From Pleurodeles waltl (lineage: Eukaryota; Chordata; Amphibia; Caudata; Salamandridae), in assembly GCF_031143425.1 (NCBI RefSeq), contig NC_090450.1, forward strand, positions 218,685,442 through 218,749,441: a stretch of 64,000 nt of DNA, in the 5' to 3' direction. Shown here piece by piece: positions 22,719-33,492 of this stretch. Position 1 is the first letter of the stretch. Each line of letters begins with the position of its first letter. The notes beneath the pieces are model-generated. The model searched no databases, was not told the origin of the DNA, and saw only the letters and a program-made list of their open reading frames with translations. The position numbers were made by a program, and so were the translations under genes.

Positions 22719-24383
22719 ATGAAACTAGGCCAACGAAGACAGAGAGCACCAGAAGCAGACACGGAACGCCAATGTACACGAGACTCACCCCGACACCATT
22801 CACCACACCCACCATGTCACCCCTCCAAACATCCACGCTTCACAGAAAGGGAGCTGAGGACCATGGTGGATGAGATCCTGAAGGTGGAGCTGCAAATATT
22901 CGGGCCTCAGGTGCAGCACACACCCATCGCCAGGAAGATGGAGCTATGGCAGACCATTGTCAACAGGGTCAATGCAGTGGGACACCATCCACACACCAGG
23001 GATGACATCCGCAAGAGATGAAACGACCTGTGGGGGAAGGTCAGGGCCATGGCGTCCAGGCAACACATTGCAGTCCAGAAGACTGTGGGAGGATCACCAC
23101 CAACACCACCCGAATACACAGACTGGGAGGAAAAGGTACTGGCCATCCTGTACCCTGAGGGACTCACTGGAGGAATGGACTCGGGTAAGTCGCCTACATT
23201 TACCCCATGTACATCACACCTGGAATGCATATCCCACCCCACCCCTCGAACACCCACCAGGACCACTACCCCACCCAGGCCACAATCACCACATCCAGTC
23301 CCCTTGCATGACCACAAACCCACTAACAGGGCCACATCCCTCCCCCTATGCACAGCCACCTATCCCTGCAAGGATTCACAATGGCTGTACACCACCTATA
23401 ATGCAACTCCACATCCTAAGCAAAATGCAGTGCAAACCTCACAAAGGCACCCTGCATGGCCCCAAAATGTAACACCTGCACAAAACAGCCCAGCCCTGTG
23501 CACCCCATCCGATCATGCATTTGTAACAGGCATGTCCATTTCCCCCAACAGGCACCACCACCCATGCCACCCTGACGGACTGGACAAGGAGTGGCAGTGC
23601 CCCCCAGGGAGACAGCGGCACCTCACAGGACACTGGGGATGGATCTCTGGACACTGATGAGCAGGCTGGCCCCTCACACAGTCCTGGACTGTCACCATCC
23701 AGCAGCCCCACCCAGGATACCACTGACACCCCTACCACCAAGGCAAGAACATCAGCCCAGGGCAACCGTCCCCACACCAGTGTATCCAGGCCACAGACTG
23801 GTGGAACACAGGTACAGAGGCCACAGTCACCCCCAACCAACAGGCAGGAAGACGATGGCCCCAGTACAAGTGGGACCGCATAACCTGTGCAGGGGACACA
23901 GGCACAGGGGGCTAGGCCCTGTGGGAGGGCATCACTGGCCCAGGGGGAGGCCACAGGATGGATGCTGCAGCCTAGGATGTGATCTCTGAGGTCCTGGGGC
24001 CCTACCAGCATACCCATGACAGATTGGCCCAGATAGTATCCATCCTTGAGCATAGTAAGAGGATGCAGCAGGAACACCACCAAGAGGCCATGGAGCAGTG
24101 GAAACTGCACAACGCCACAATGGCCAGCATAGCAGGAGCACTGCTGCAGCTGGTACAAACCCAGCCTGAGACCCACACACTACAGGGGGCCCCCACTACA
24201 GCACAGGAGACAGACCGGACAATGACAGCATCAGCAGCAACATTCCACAAACTCCCCTCAGAGGAAACACAAGGAACAAGCATGTCATCCCCTCTAGGTC
24301 AACAGCAGGTGCCCAAACAGACCCTCAGGCCAAGATATGGGACTGGAACCCCTGCCAAAAACAAGGCCCCCTCAAAGAAGTGA
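22719..24383 (+). pseudogene. Harbinger-2 Myb-like gene A (Myb/SANT-like DNA-binding protein)
   Basis: Starts at ATG 22719. Exon 1 (to 23184, donor GTAAGT) encodes HPRFTERELRTMVDEIL, IARKMELWQTIVNRVNAVG and TRDDIRKR, then a TGA at 23019 where the homologue has Trp (RKRWNDL), then WEEKVLAILYPEGL. The next exon begins at 23552 after CCAACAG: Ser/Thr/Gly/Pro-rich, with a stop near 23880. A further open stretch (23979-24383) encodes an amphipathic helix region with VLGPYQHTHDRLAQIVSILE and a basic Lys-rich end. Domain order and intron position match the gene at 9139-7732. The Trp-to-stop change alone would inactivate it. Confidence 0.8.
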
Positions 24384-24576
24384 CTCTGCAACAAGCTGCC
24401 CACCAACCATCCCACACTATCAACCACCAAACAGTGCTAATAACCAATAAGAACTCATGTAAGCATTGAAGGGCTCATCAATACTTACAACAAGGCTGCC
24501 ACCACGTTGGCATTGAGGACAACCACCCATGACCAACTGCCATCACTGTAATTTGCACTTTTCAATCCCTGTCCCA

Positions 24577-24582
24577 AATAAA
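24577..24582 (+). promoter_or_regulatory. Polyadenylation signal AATAAA for Harbinger-2 gene A
   Basis: AATAAA lies about 195 nt past the gene A stop and before the convergent transposase end at 24855. Confidence 0.55.
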
Positions 24583-24854
24583 ACACGTATCACACCTGTA
24601 ACACAGACCCCTGTCATAATGGGTGAACAAAGTGAAGTATGGATGCAACTGGCTGATAACTACTCTATTTGTAATGCGTAGCATGAAAGTACACCTGTGT
24701 GCCTAAATGTTGCAAAAAATTAACCACTAAATTGTATTTGGTACCATGCAGACCTGGACTCAGTTGCAAATAGTAGATTGAACCCCTCCCAGATAACAAA
24801 CCACACTGACAGTGTGTTTCACAAACACCAATGTCAGCCTTTAGTCCCACATAG

Positions 24855-26036
24855 TTATTGGAAGGAGAGTTGTATCAGTTGGGTCCTGGAATTGACATCT
24901 TCCCCTTCCTCATCATCACCATCACTCTCCTCTCCTCTCTGAGGAAGCTGGTCAGGATATACCACACCATCCACCTCCAAGAGGGGGATAGAATTTCTCA
25001 CTGCCACATTGTGCAGCACGCAGCAGGCCACCACTATTCTACACACCTTTTCAGGCCCATAGGCCAGGGAACCCCCAGAGATATGTAGACAATGAAATCT
25101 AGCCTTGTGCGCTCTATCACCCTCCTAGTATGTCCATGGGCCTCATTGGAATTCCTCTCTGCATCTGTCCCAGGATTCCTCACTGGTGTCAGGAGCCAAC
25201 GCAAATTGGGATAGCCAGAATCACCTAGAAAAATGTGCAAATCACAGCAGTCATTGTTAAGCCTCTGAGTCAGACAGCCTGGCTGTCTGCTAGGTGGCAG
25301 TTACTGACAGAAACACCTACCTATGATCCACCCTGTGTCCTTTTGTAGTTGTTCCATCTTATGTAGCACACTACTGTTCCTCAGCTCAAAGGATCATGGA
25401 CTGAACCGAGGAACTTGGCATTCACATGTGAGATGTACTGGTCTGCGGTACATCTCACATGTGAATGCCATGTTCCCCGGTTCAGTCCATGATCCTTTGT
25501 GCTGAGGAACAGTAGTGTGCCACACAAGATTGGATGTTCATGGAGTAAAAGTTCTTTCTGTTTCTGTACACCTGTTCACTGACTCTTGGGGGTATTTTAG
25601 GTATGTGGGTGCCATCAATGGCACCTATCACATACGGTATGTTTGCAAATGCATAGAAGTCAAATTAGATGGCAGGGAGGTCAGTACTTTGGGGAAACCT
25701 CACTTAGGACTGCAGATATCGTACAAATGCATTTAGAAATCTTGTCAGTATCATGCTGAACATTGGCTGTGAAAATCCTGCACTCATACCCACTGTCACT
25801 TGAAAGGAGCCCGTGGCCAGGGAATGGAGTGCAGAGAGCACCTGCACTTCAGAAGGGATGGCATGCTGATTACGATTGGCCGGAGTCAGTGCAGGATCCA
25901 GTAATGCACAAAGTTCGACAATAGTTGCACGGGTGAGTCTGTAATTGATTAAGATGTGACGCTCCACCATAGTCCGCAAATCAACAAGTGGTTTGTACAC
26001 CAATGGGGCCCTTCCTAGCCACAAGGGTCGGTACCT
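24855..26036 (-). pseudogene. Harbinger-2 transposase (HARBI1-like DDE nuclease), broken
   Basis: On the minus strand the first coding exon follows a possible acceptor CTCCTAG near 26036 and encodes LVYKPLVDLRTMVERHIL and SLATGSFQVTVGMSAGFSQP, then, after a break near 25700, ANIPYVIGAIDGTH with the first catalytic Asp. An inverted duplication (25366-25520) follows, then VNAKFLGSVHDPL with the second Asp near 25400. Exon 2 (about 25230-24855) has LRWLLTPVRNPGTDAE and RRVIERT, lacks the usual FGLLK residues, changes frame, and resumes with VCRIVVACCVLHNVAV and an acidic tail. Frame changes, stops and the deletion make it inactive. Confidence 0.85.
25366..25520. repeat. Inverted duplication: 73-bp arms, 9-bp spacer
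   Basis: Left arm 25366-25438, spacer tggtctgcg 25439-25447, right arm 25448-25520. The arms are reverse complements with three mismatches over 73 positions. The left arm is the normal transposase sequence around the second catalytic Asp (NAKFLGSVHD); the right arm is an extra inverted copy. The RNA would fold into a long hairpin. Confidence 0.95.
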
Positions 26037-26565
26037 AGGAGGAATTTGAAACATGTGTAAGGAACACACATACATAGGCACACATTGTCATTCATTGTGC
26101 ACTGCTGACTTGATTTTCGGGACTCAAAAGTAAAATCTGTTTGACAGAATTTCATCTAGACCATCATGAGTGAACAGGGTTTGTTATGTGTGGTAATGTT
26201 AATGGTCACATGCTTAGGTGTGTTAGGTGAACAATAGGGCCTGCATTGTGCAGATATCATTTTTATTAATGCGTAGTTAAGGCCAAAATGTCTGCCCCCT
26301 GTAATCCATGACTGTCGTTGTGGAAGTGACCTCATACCGCTAGCGGTTGGCGTAACAGCAAAAGCCGGTGTTTACCACCATTCGCACAGTCATTGGTTAT
26401 CATGGATGCCAATGGGGAATCCTTGCGTATCAGAATTTCTGCTGGCGGTAACGGTGCACACCGCCGCGGTACATACGCAAATTCATCACCACAACTTCAC
26501 TTGACTTCCTGATCTCATGTGAGCAGGTACTCCACTGAGTGGTCTGCTGTGTCCTGCCTGTGGTC
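26037..26565. promoter_or_regulatory. Putative divergent promoter between Harbinger-2 transposase and gene B
   Basis: The transposase and gene B diverge from this 0.5-kb gap. It shares the ggtgcacaccg(c/t)c motif with the matching Harbinger-1 gap. It also includes GC-rich accgctagcggt-type short inverted sequence near 26336. No TATA box is evident; the role is inferred from orientation. Confidence 0.35.
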
Positions 26566-29032
26566 ATGGAAGTGGCTCGTGTTGCAGGGGAAAGGGCCCT
26601 GGCCTTTACCCAGGATGAATTGGAGAGGCTAGTGGACGGGGTTCTGCCCCTGTATGCCAAGCTCTCCGGACGGCCAGAGTTACAGGTGAGTCGGGGTTTC
26701 GGGGGCAATGGTTGTGTGTAATGGATGGTGTTGGAAGTACATATGTGTGCACCTCTGACCCTGCATGGGCCATGGTTCATGCCATGCTGTGTGCGTATGT
26801 CCTGTAAGTCTGTTAGTACTGTCCATCCCATAGTGGACGTACAGCCAGCTGTACATAATTTCCAAGTGCCTGAGCTCTGTGTTACATTTCTGTGTCTCCC
26901 CTTTAGGTTAGCGCCCACCAGAAGAGGGCACTTTGGCATGCCATCGCCAAGGAGGTGTGGACCCTAGGGGTCTACAACTGGCGGAGCACCCTTGCAGGAA
27001 GAAGTGGGAGGACTGGCGGCTCTGGGCGCGAAAAATCTGTGAGGCCCAGCTGGGGAAGTCTTCCCAACATGGAAGGGTACCCGTCGGGCATCGACCCCCC
27101 ACATGCTACGCTTCCTCGCCATGCCGTACCCAGACCTGGATGGGCGCTTGAAGGCTGCACAGCTGTCACAAGGGGGTGAGTACACATATCACAATCTTAA
27201 CCCTTGATGGATGTCTGTGTGTGCATTAGGGTTTATGCTGCTTAGTTGCAGGGACTCTGACTGAAGTCCATCTACATGATGGCCCCCGTAGGGTGTAGGG
27301 GTGTTTGGGTCAGGTCTCATACAAATCAGGTCCTCAGGTAGTTCAGGGGATGGGTGTAAAGCAGGGTTTTGGTCACTAGTCAGGGGCATGGCCATGGGCA
27401 TAGTGGAAGGGGCTGCCTGTTGGGGGGTTCTTCTGGGAGGGTGTATGTCTGGCCACTATGTTCACTCCTTTCAGCTATTTACAAGTGTCTCTCCTGTTTT
27501 GTCTCCTCAGCCCTGTTCTCTTGTGTTGTTGGTGTACATCAGCATCATCTGGCGAGGGAGCTGAGGCACCGGCGAGGGGGGATGCAGCGGCCCATGGATC
27601 CTCGGAGGCAGAGTCATCCGACGCCAAGGGGACCAGTAGGTTGGAAGGCAAGGGTAGTACCACGGGGAAGACAACTACCACTGGAGGTAGTGACTCCGAT
27701 ACCTCCTCTGATGGGGGCTCCTTGTTGGTGGTGGACCCTTGTGGGCACACCCCTACAGTATCATCTTCCGCCACCTCCATGCCATCACCGTCCTCCTATT
27801 TGCTCCCCACTGAGTTGCCCATGCTCGCTCACCCAGAGAGGTGGGCGTCTCCTTCGCCCAGGCACTTCCTCCCCTGCCCCAGTCAGCCCTGCTGCCCTGA
27901 CAGAGGAGGCTATTGACCTCCTGAGAACCATCTCTGTAGGGCAGACAACCATTGTCAATGCCATCCAGGTGCTAGCATCAGAGATGCAGCAGACCAATGC
28001 CTATCTGGATGGCATTCACGGTGCAGTCTCTGGCCCACAGAGATCTTTTCAGGCTCTGGCCTCCTCTTTGATGGCAGCCAGTTTCCCTGGTCCTTCCATC
28101 CCCCCTCCCACCTTGTCTACCCTTCCAGCACCCCACTCCCTTCACCTGTCCAAAGTACACAATCTGACACGCAGTCTAGCACCTCAACACACATAAAGCA
28201 CACTTCTAAACACAAGCACCACACCTCCCATCACAAGCATTCACACAGCCAAAATACACATGCACATACAGCAACATCCACTTCCCCTAGTGTGCCCACC
28301 TCTTCCGCCACCCTGTCTGTCCCCTCTACATGCACATCCCCAGGCACTGCACCTTCAGTCACTGTTGCTGAGCCTATTCCTGCACTCACCACAATAGCAG
28401 ACATCCATACATGGACCCCAGATACCACACCTGCACTCACCACAACTACTGTAGTTGACACATGCAGCACACTCACCAGACTTGCAGACACCTACACAAC
28501 ATACATCCACACTGACAGCCTGTCTTCTCCCACTGTGTCCACCCCCCTCCTCCAAAAACACACAAATGCACCAAGACACCCACCCATCACACATCCACCA
28601 CACCTCAGCATACTGTCCAGTCACCTGCACCCACAATGCTCACCCCTATACCACTGATGTTCACACCCTCTGCCTCCACTCCCACGCCGTCCTCTAGGCC
28701 CAACCCAATTGCTCCGAAAAAACTTTTCCTCTCCCGTGCTGACCTCTTCCAACCCACTGGCCCACCCCGTCTTGTCCCTTAGCGTGCGCACCTCCTTGCC
28801 CTTTCCACTCCTTCCACTTCACAGCCCTGTCCACCCTTCACATTCCTGTGCCCCTTCACCAGAGAGGAAGAAGCCCCGTGCAGAACCAAGTCCATCTGGT
28901 TCCACCGGGTTGTAGCACACACCCTGACCTTCCAAGGCCAAACCCAAACCCCGTCCACCTTCCGAACCCAAGTCCAAACTCCACCCCCGCCGCAAATCCC
29001 CACCCCCACCACTCCCTGCCCCTGTTTCCTGA
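26566..29032 (+). pseudogene. Harbinger-2 Myb-like gene B (Myb/SANT-like DNA-binding protein)
   Basis: Starts at ATG 26566. Exon 1 ends at 26685 with donor GTGAGT and encodes TQDELERLVDGVLPLYAKL. Exon 2 (26907-27175, acceptor CTTTAG, donor GTGAG) encodes KRALWHAIAKEVWTLGVYNW, and after a frameshift near 26988 KKWEDWRLWARKICEAQLG, the Myb/SANT-like helices. Exon 3 starts near 27511-27542 and encodes an acidic Ser/Thr-rich segment, then a helix region with EEAIDLLRTISVGQTTIVNA in another frame, a long Thr/Pro/His tract, and a basic Pro/Lys-rich end at a stop near 29030. AATAAA at 29177 supports this end. The homologue in Harbinger-1 is cut by a LINE. Confidence 0.75.
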
Positions 29033-29176
29033 GGTGCCTGGATGCCAAATTGTTGCCCCATTAGGTGGAGTACCGTGCACTTTTGGGAGTCAGGTTGGGG
29101 CCATTGTAGCCCAAACACGTCTGGCACTATGGACTGGCCATTGGCCTTGTTGTGAATAGTTAGCTCTGTGAGCTGC

Positions 29177-29182
29177 AATAAA
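29177..29182 (+). promoter_or_regulatory. Polyadenylation signal AATAAA for Harbinger-2 gene B
   Basis: AATAAA about 145 nt past the inferred stop of gene B. Confidence 0.55.
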
Positions 29183-29811
29183 TATTTATGTGTAGCCTGT
29201 GTTTTGGCTGCACACTCTTGAACCCTGGTCTCTCGTTTCATTGTTTGTGGGTGTGGGGCATTTGTATGTACTATGGTCAGGTTGGATTTGCCTTGTGTCA
29301 GGTAAGTACCTCTTGCTGTGGGGTGTATGGTTTGTGCTGCTGTGAAGTGTTGTGGGAGCGTTGCAGGGTGGGTGGAGTGGATGGGTATGTAACTGTGCCT
29401 TTTCCTCCCTTGTGCAGTAGGTTGCGGTACTTACCGTTGTCGTCTTCGTCGGCCGTCTCGGTCGTGGAGGTGTATCGCAAGGAGCAGGGCTGGTATTATC
29501 TGCAGCTCTCTATCTACGTCTGCTTCGGTGCGTTGTGTGGGCCCCCGGTGAGTGTTTCTTTATATTAGGTTCGTTTCAGCCTGGCTTTGTGTGGTGGTGG
29601 TTCCCTCCCCGGAACTGACGGCGGTCTAGTGGTTCAATATTTGATGGGCGGGTTGGGCCTTTCCTTCGGCCTGTTGGCGGACTCTGCCGTCATCATCGGC
29701 ACTCCTCTACTGGTGCTGGGTGGTTTTCAGGATGCCTGTGTTTCAGTTGGTTCATTATTTGGCGGTCTGGACTGCTCCTCTGTTGGTGGTTTTTACCGCC
29801 ACCGCCGGCAG
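29183..29811. other. Harbinger-2 right subterminal region, no gene
   Basis: GT-rich sequence between the gene B polyadenylation signal and the right terminal repeat. Open stretches here resemble no family. Subterminal regions of Harbinger elements can carry binding motifs, but none was identified. Confidence 0.4.
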
Positions 29812-29845
29812 CGCGGTTTAGACCGCAGTGTTCATAATGAGGGCC
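29812..29845 (-). repeat. Right terminal inverted repeat of Harbinger-2
   Basis: Reverse complement GGCCCTCATTATGAACACTG followed by CGGTCTAAACCGCG pairs with 22314-22347. The adjacent TAA (29846-29848) repeats 22311-22313. Confidence 0.85.
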
Positions 29846-29848
29846 TAA

Positions 29849-30411
29849 GTCTCCAATATCTTTACTGTTATTAGGAATATACGAATAACAATGCCTAGAA
29901 TTAATCATTCTACAAACTCCGCCATCTTACGCTAAAAGATTGTCTAAAGCAAGACGATTGTGAAGAGTCATAGCTCTTTAAGAAGCTAATTCAGTACGTA
30001 TCTGGGGTATGGCCCCTGAAAAATTTGTCAGTATGTTATCCACAATTATAAACAACTTTTGAATCTTTATTGAATTCAGATTAACTCCTACTGAAGGAAT
30101 CATTGCTCCAAATATATCTCCCACTATACCAGAAGGAGACTCCCTCCTCTGTCTCATATGATGTAATTCAGTCACTTTCGGAAACTTCTTCAAATCATTA
30201 ATTCAATAAATCTTTGGGAAAACTATTCCCAAGTAACATATCCCATACCATCCTCTTGGAAGACGGTAATAAGCATTAAGACCACAGGTGTAATAAATCA
30301 GAGGAATAGCTGGGTCCTGTCCATTCAACATAAACGTCCATTTACTCTGAAACAAAAACACGTGTACATTCACTTGTTTCCACAAATAAAGTGTCAGTGT
30401 GTGATCTAGGC

Positions 30412-30442
<31 letters not shown>

Positions 30443-31224
30443 AAGTTTCCCTATATGTTGCACATCTAGAGCTAACGTCCCTTGTGTTTTAATTGTACTA
30501 TAAGCAAAATCGTTCCTGTAATTCCTTTTCTCTAAGCCTTTTTCTAACTTCTCCTTCAATGCCTTTCTCCTGTCATCTGTGTGATCTAAGAAGCTTTTCT
30601 CTATAGGTGTCAGCAAGCATGTTAAATTATTGTGGTGTGCATAAGCCTTGCCAAACGTCAATGTAGGCTCAAAGAAACCTCTAACTATTACTATGTCATT
30701 ATCCCTAGCTACTCTACTTCAATACCTAATTATTATAGAGACAAACAAAAACACCATGTCATAATTTGAATAGAAATACTGAATGTACTCCTAGTTATGG
30801 AATCTTGTTATTAGCAGACTACAACGTATTCCATATGTTAAAGTAAAACAATGGTACATAACTCCTTCCTCAACTGATGAAGGAATCTGCGTACACAAAT
30901 ATACCAATTCCTCATATCCATCGTCTCAACATACTCACTCAATAAGTGATAGAAAACATTAGAAGAAAGTTCTCCTTGCGCATTAGTATCCTCATGCAAA
31001 TATTTCTCATCTAACCTAAACCTCTCTATTGCCTTTAGTGCAGTAGTTGTCTCAAAAGCAGAACTATGGTTGGCTTCACTCTTATCAAGAATAGAAATAC
31101 CCACAAACAATATCCCGCACATAATCGCCAAACCACTACTCGTATATTTACAGCGCCTACTGTTCCCACCCTGCTGGCTAATGTTACTCATGATCTGTAA
31201 AGAATCAAAAAGCAGAAGAAACAT
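29849..31224 (-). pseudogene. ERV env 5' part: leader, surface subunit remnants and TM ectodomain
   Basis: The first open stretch (31224-30838) has a hydrophobic segment GLAIMCGILFVGISIL that could be a leader or signal anchor. A second (30661-30203) is surface-subunit-like by position only. The third (30193-29978) has a basic RQRR site followed by a hydrophobic stretch near 30135, as at a surface/transmembrane junction, then a helix. The region near 29910 has LLAKDGGVC and a CX6HC pattern where gamma-type envelopes have CX6CC, so one Cys is replaced. Stops and a TA repeat break it, and Harbinger-2 splits it at 29848. It is non-functional. Confidence 0.78.
30413..30440. repeat. (TA)14 microsatellite
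   Basis: A 28-bp run of alternating TA inside the env relic; it would shift or lengthen any reading frame. Confidence 0.95.
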
Positions 31225-31570
31225 TTAGGAAAACTGCAGCAAAAATCAAAAACAAACAACTCTTCTGTCAGCAGTTATTTACAGCTTTCAGTCTAACTTC
31301 CAGGATCCCTTGTCAAAATCAGGTTTCAAAAGTCAAATCAGGTTATTAATGTCTCTTCCAGTTACTTTTTACAGTTTCTTTCTCAAAAATGTTGTCTTAG
31401 ATTGTTTCAACAGTTCAATTCATCAGCTTCCTTCAAGTGCCAAAATACTGACCCGGAATGTCTCTATCAAAACAAAAAGACAAAAATTCTTGCTGCCATT
31501 GACTTGTAGTTTCATATGCCCATTCAGGACATGCGTATCTTCGACTTGCTATTCTCGTCCTCTTCAATTT

Positions 31571-32113
31571 TCAATCACCATTCAATTCTCCTTCACTTAG
31601 ATATTCTCTCCTTGTTGTATTTACTTCTTTGATTGTTGTCTCAGCAACCACTTCCTTTCCCTTTCTTTGTGACTCCAGCCACTTAGCTCCTTTCAGTGGA
31701 CCTTGTATCAGTGTTCTCTTCAGAGTCGAACTTGAAACTTCCCCTTGTTCTGCAGTGTTTTCTCTTGACGGACCTGCAACAGGTTCAGGCGGAGTCAGGG
31801 CACAGTCACTTTGATCCACCTCAATTCCTTTCCCCTCTGGGTCTGGCAGTTGCTCTGTTTGTCTCTCAAGATCATCTGCATCTGGGAAAGCCCTCCTCTG
31901 ACTAGGCTTTCCTGCTGCCTCAACTGAGATAGGCTCTCTGTCACCCTCTTGGAGGTCTTCTCCTTCGTCTCTCACAGGAGTGACTGAACTGTCCTCAACA
32001 GGCTCAGATCCAGTCTCAGTTACTCTTTGTTCTCCTTCCGGCCCTGAAACTTGTCTCACTGTTGTTGGTACTCTCAACAACTCTTCTTCCTCATGATCCA
32101 GTGGACATGCCAC
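31571..32113 (-). pseudogene. ERV pol C-terminal acidic extension after integrase
   Basis: An open 180-codon stretch in line with the integrase C-terminus (KKVACPLDHEEEELL precedes it in the same frame). It is very rich in Glu, Asp, Pro, Ser and Thr with no domain I recognise, and ends just before the env leader. It could be a post-integrase tail of Pol or an overlapping accessory reading frame. Its openness over 540 bp, in an otherwise broken provirus, is notable. Confidence 0.5.
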
Positions 32114-33312
32114 TTTCTTCTTGTGACTGCTATTGATTCAATTTGGAATTCCAGCGCACTTCACAGCTGTGGTAGTTGTCAGAACTACCTAGAATGGTCC
32201 TTTCCAATGAGGTTCCAAACACGTTTTTCTCATGTGTTTCCGGACCACAACCCAGTCTCCGGCTCTCAGGTTGTTCCCTGGGTCATGGATCAGTGGCAGT
32301 GTGGTAGCCTCCACCTGCTGCTGAGAGAAAGAGCAAACCACATCAACCAGACCTTTGCAGTAGTCCAACACCATATCATCTGTAAAATTGACAAGTGCAT
32401 TTGCAGGCACCGCTGGCAACCTCATGGCTCGGCCCATAAGGATCTTATGCGGCGACAATCCTGTCTTCCTGTCGGGTGTGTTTCTCATTGACATCAAAAC
32501 TAAAGGCAATGCTTCAGTCCATTTCAAATTTGTGGACGCACACATCTTTGCAACTCTCGACTTCTAGGTACCATTCCTTTGATCCACTAGTCCTGGTGCT
32601 TCAGTGAAGTAACTACAATGCAACTTCTGTCCAATGTTCAATGCTGCACACAGTAATATATTTACTTCATTGTTGCAGTGACTTCCCCTATCTGATTCTA
32701 AAGAGATCGGAAACCCGAAACGCTGTATCAGTTCACTAAGCAGTAGTTTCGCTACTGTGAGACTATTATTTCTTTGTGTAGGGTAAGCTTCAATCCATTG
32801 ACTAAAAATGCATACAATCACCAACACGTTTCTCAAACCTCCACACACAGCCATCTCAGTAAAATCCATCTGCATGCTGCTGAATGGACATCCTGCTCTT
32901 CCAATGTGGCTCAAATTAACCACTGTCCCTTTCCCCGCGTTCAACTGTTGGCAAATGACACAACAATGGCAAACTGCTTCAACGACCTGTCTAAACCTTG
33001 GGTTGAACCAATCATGTTTGAACAACTGAATCATGGCATCCTTCCCAACGTGGCTTGACCATGACTATACCTCGCCATTTGTGACAACAGACTATTTAGC
33101 AAAACCAATTGCCCCTTTTCTGAAACCCACAATTCATCTTGTCTTTCCACACATTTCATCTTGCTCCATGAATGTTTTTCCTCCCTGTCAGCATTATTCT
33201 GCAACATTTTCAGTTCCTCCAAGGTATCAATGACTTTCAATGCAAAACTTGGATATGTTTCGTCTTCTTCAGGTAACAGTTCCCTTTTATCTTGGAACAA
33301 TATATAGTTCAA
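32114..33312 (-). pseudogene. ERV integrase
   Basis: Integrase joins viral DNA to host DNA. The minus strand shows an N-terminal zinc-binding region (HVGKDAMIQLFKHDW then CHCCVICQQ, about 33060-32930), a catalytic core with MQMDFTEM (first Asp, about 32868) and ISLESDRGSH (second Asp, about 32690), and a C-terminal module with AGDWVVVRKH and HWKGPFQVVLTTTTAVKC (GPY/F type, about 32260-32160). At the third acidic site the sequence is GLVDQRNGT, where the family has Glu in a VER-type motif. Segments lie in different frames. The C-terminal module resembles gamma/epsilon integrases. Confidence 0.88.
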
Positions 33313-33492
33313 TGCTCAACACCTTGCGACTTGTTCCGCATATCCATTTCCCAGTGATACAAAGTCCTGCAACTTCAGATGTGCACTGCATTTTACCACA
33401 GCAATCTTTTCAGGCATTTGAATAGCATGTAACAGCTGTTTAATCCTTTAACCATTTCTCACTGGTGAACCAAAAGAGGTCATGAAACCTCT

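Larger units (their letters stand above)
22314..29845. mobile_element. Harbinger-2: complete-ended 7.5-kb PIF/Harbinger transposon with three genes
   Basis: Ends are GGTGGCCATTATGAACACGG on the left and, reverse-complemented, GGCCCTCATTATGAACACTG on the right. Target duplication TAA flanks it at 22311-22313 and 29846-29848. Removing it rejoins the ERV env gene. It holds Myb-like gene A (plus, 22719-24383), the transposase (minus, 26036-24855) and Myb-like gene B (plus, 26566-29032). Harbinger-1 shows the same order, so it is not a chance composite. All three genes have lesions. Confidence 0.9.

Noticed and set aside
23439..24176. 245-codon minus-strand open frame
   Set aside because: Antisense to Myb-like gene A of Harbinger-2; Cys/Leu/Val-rich composition is the mirror of Pro/Thr/Gln-rich coding sequence.
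27369..28196. 275-codon plus-strand open frame starting at 27369
   Set aside because: It starts inside the intron of Myb-like gene B; only part of it overlaps true exon 3 frames. The spliced gene is the better model.
32051..32491. 146-codon plus-strand open frame
   Set aside because: Antisense to the integrase C-terminal region, which has clear family motifs on the minus strand.
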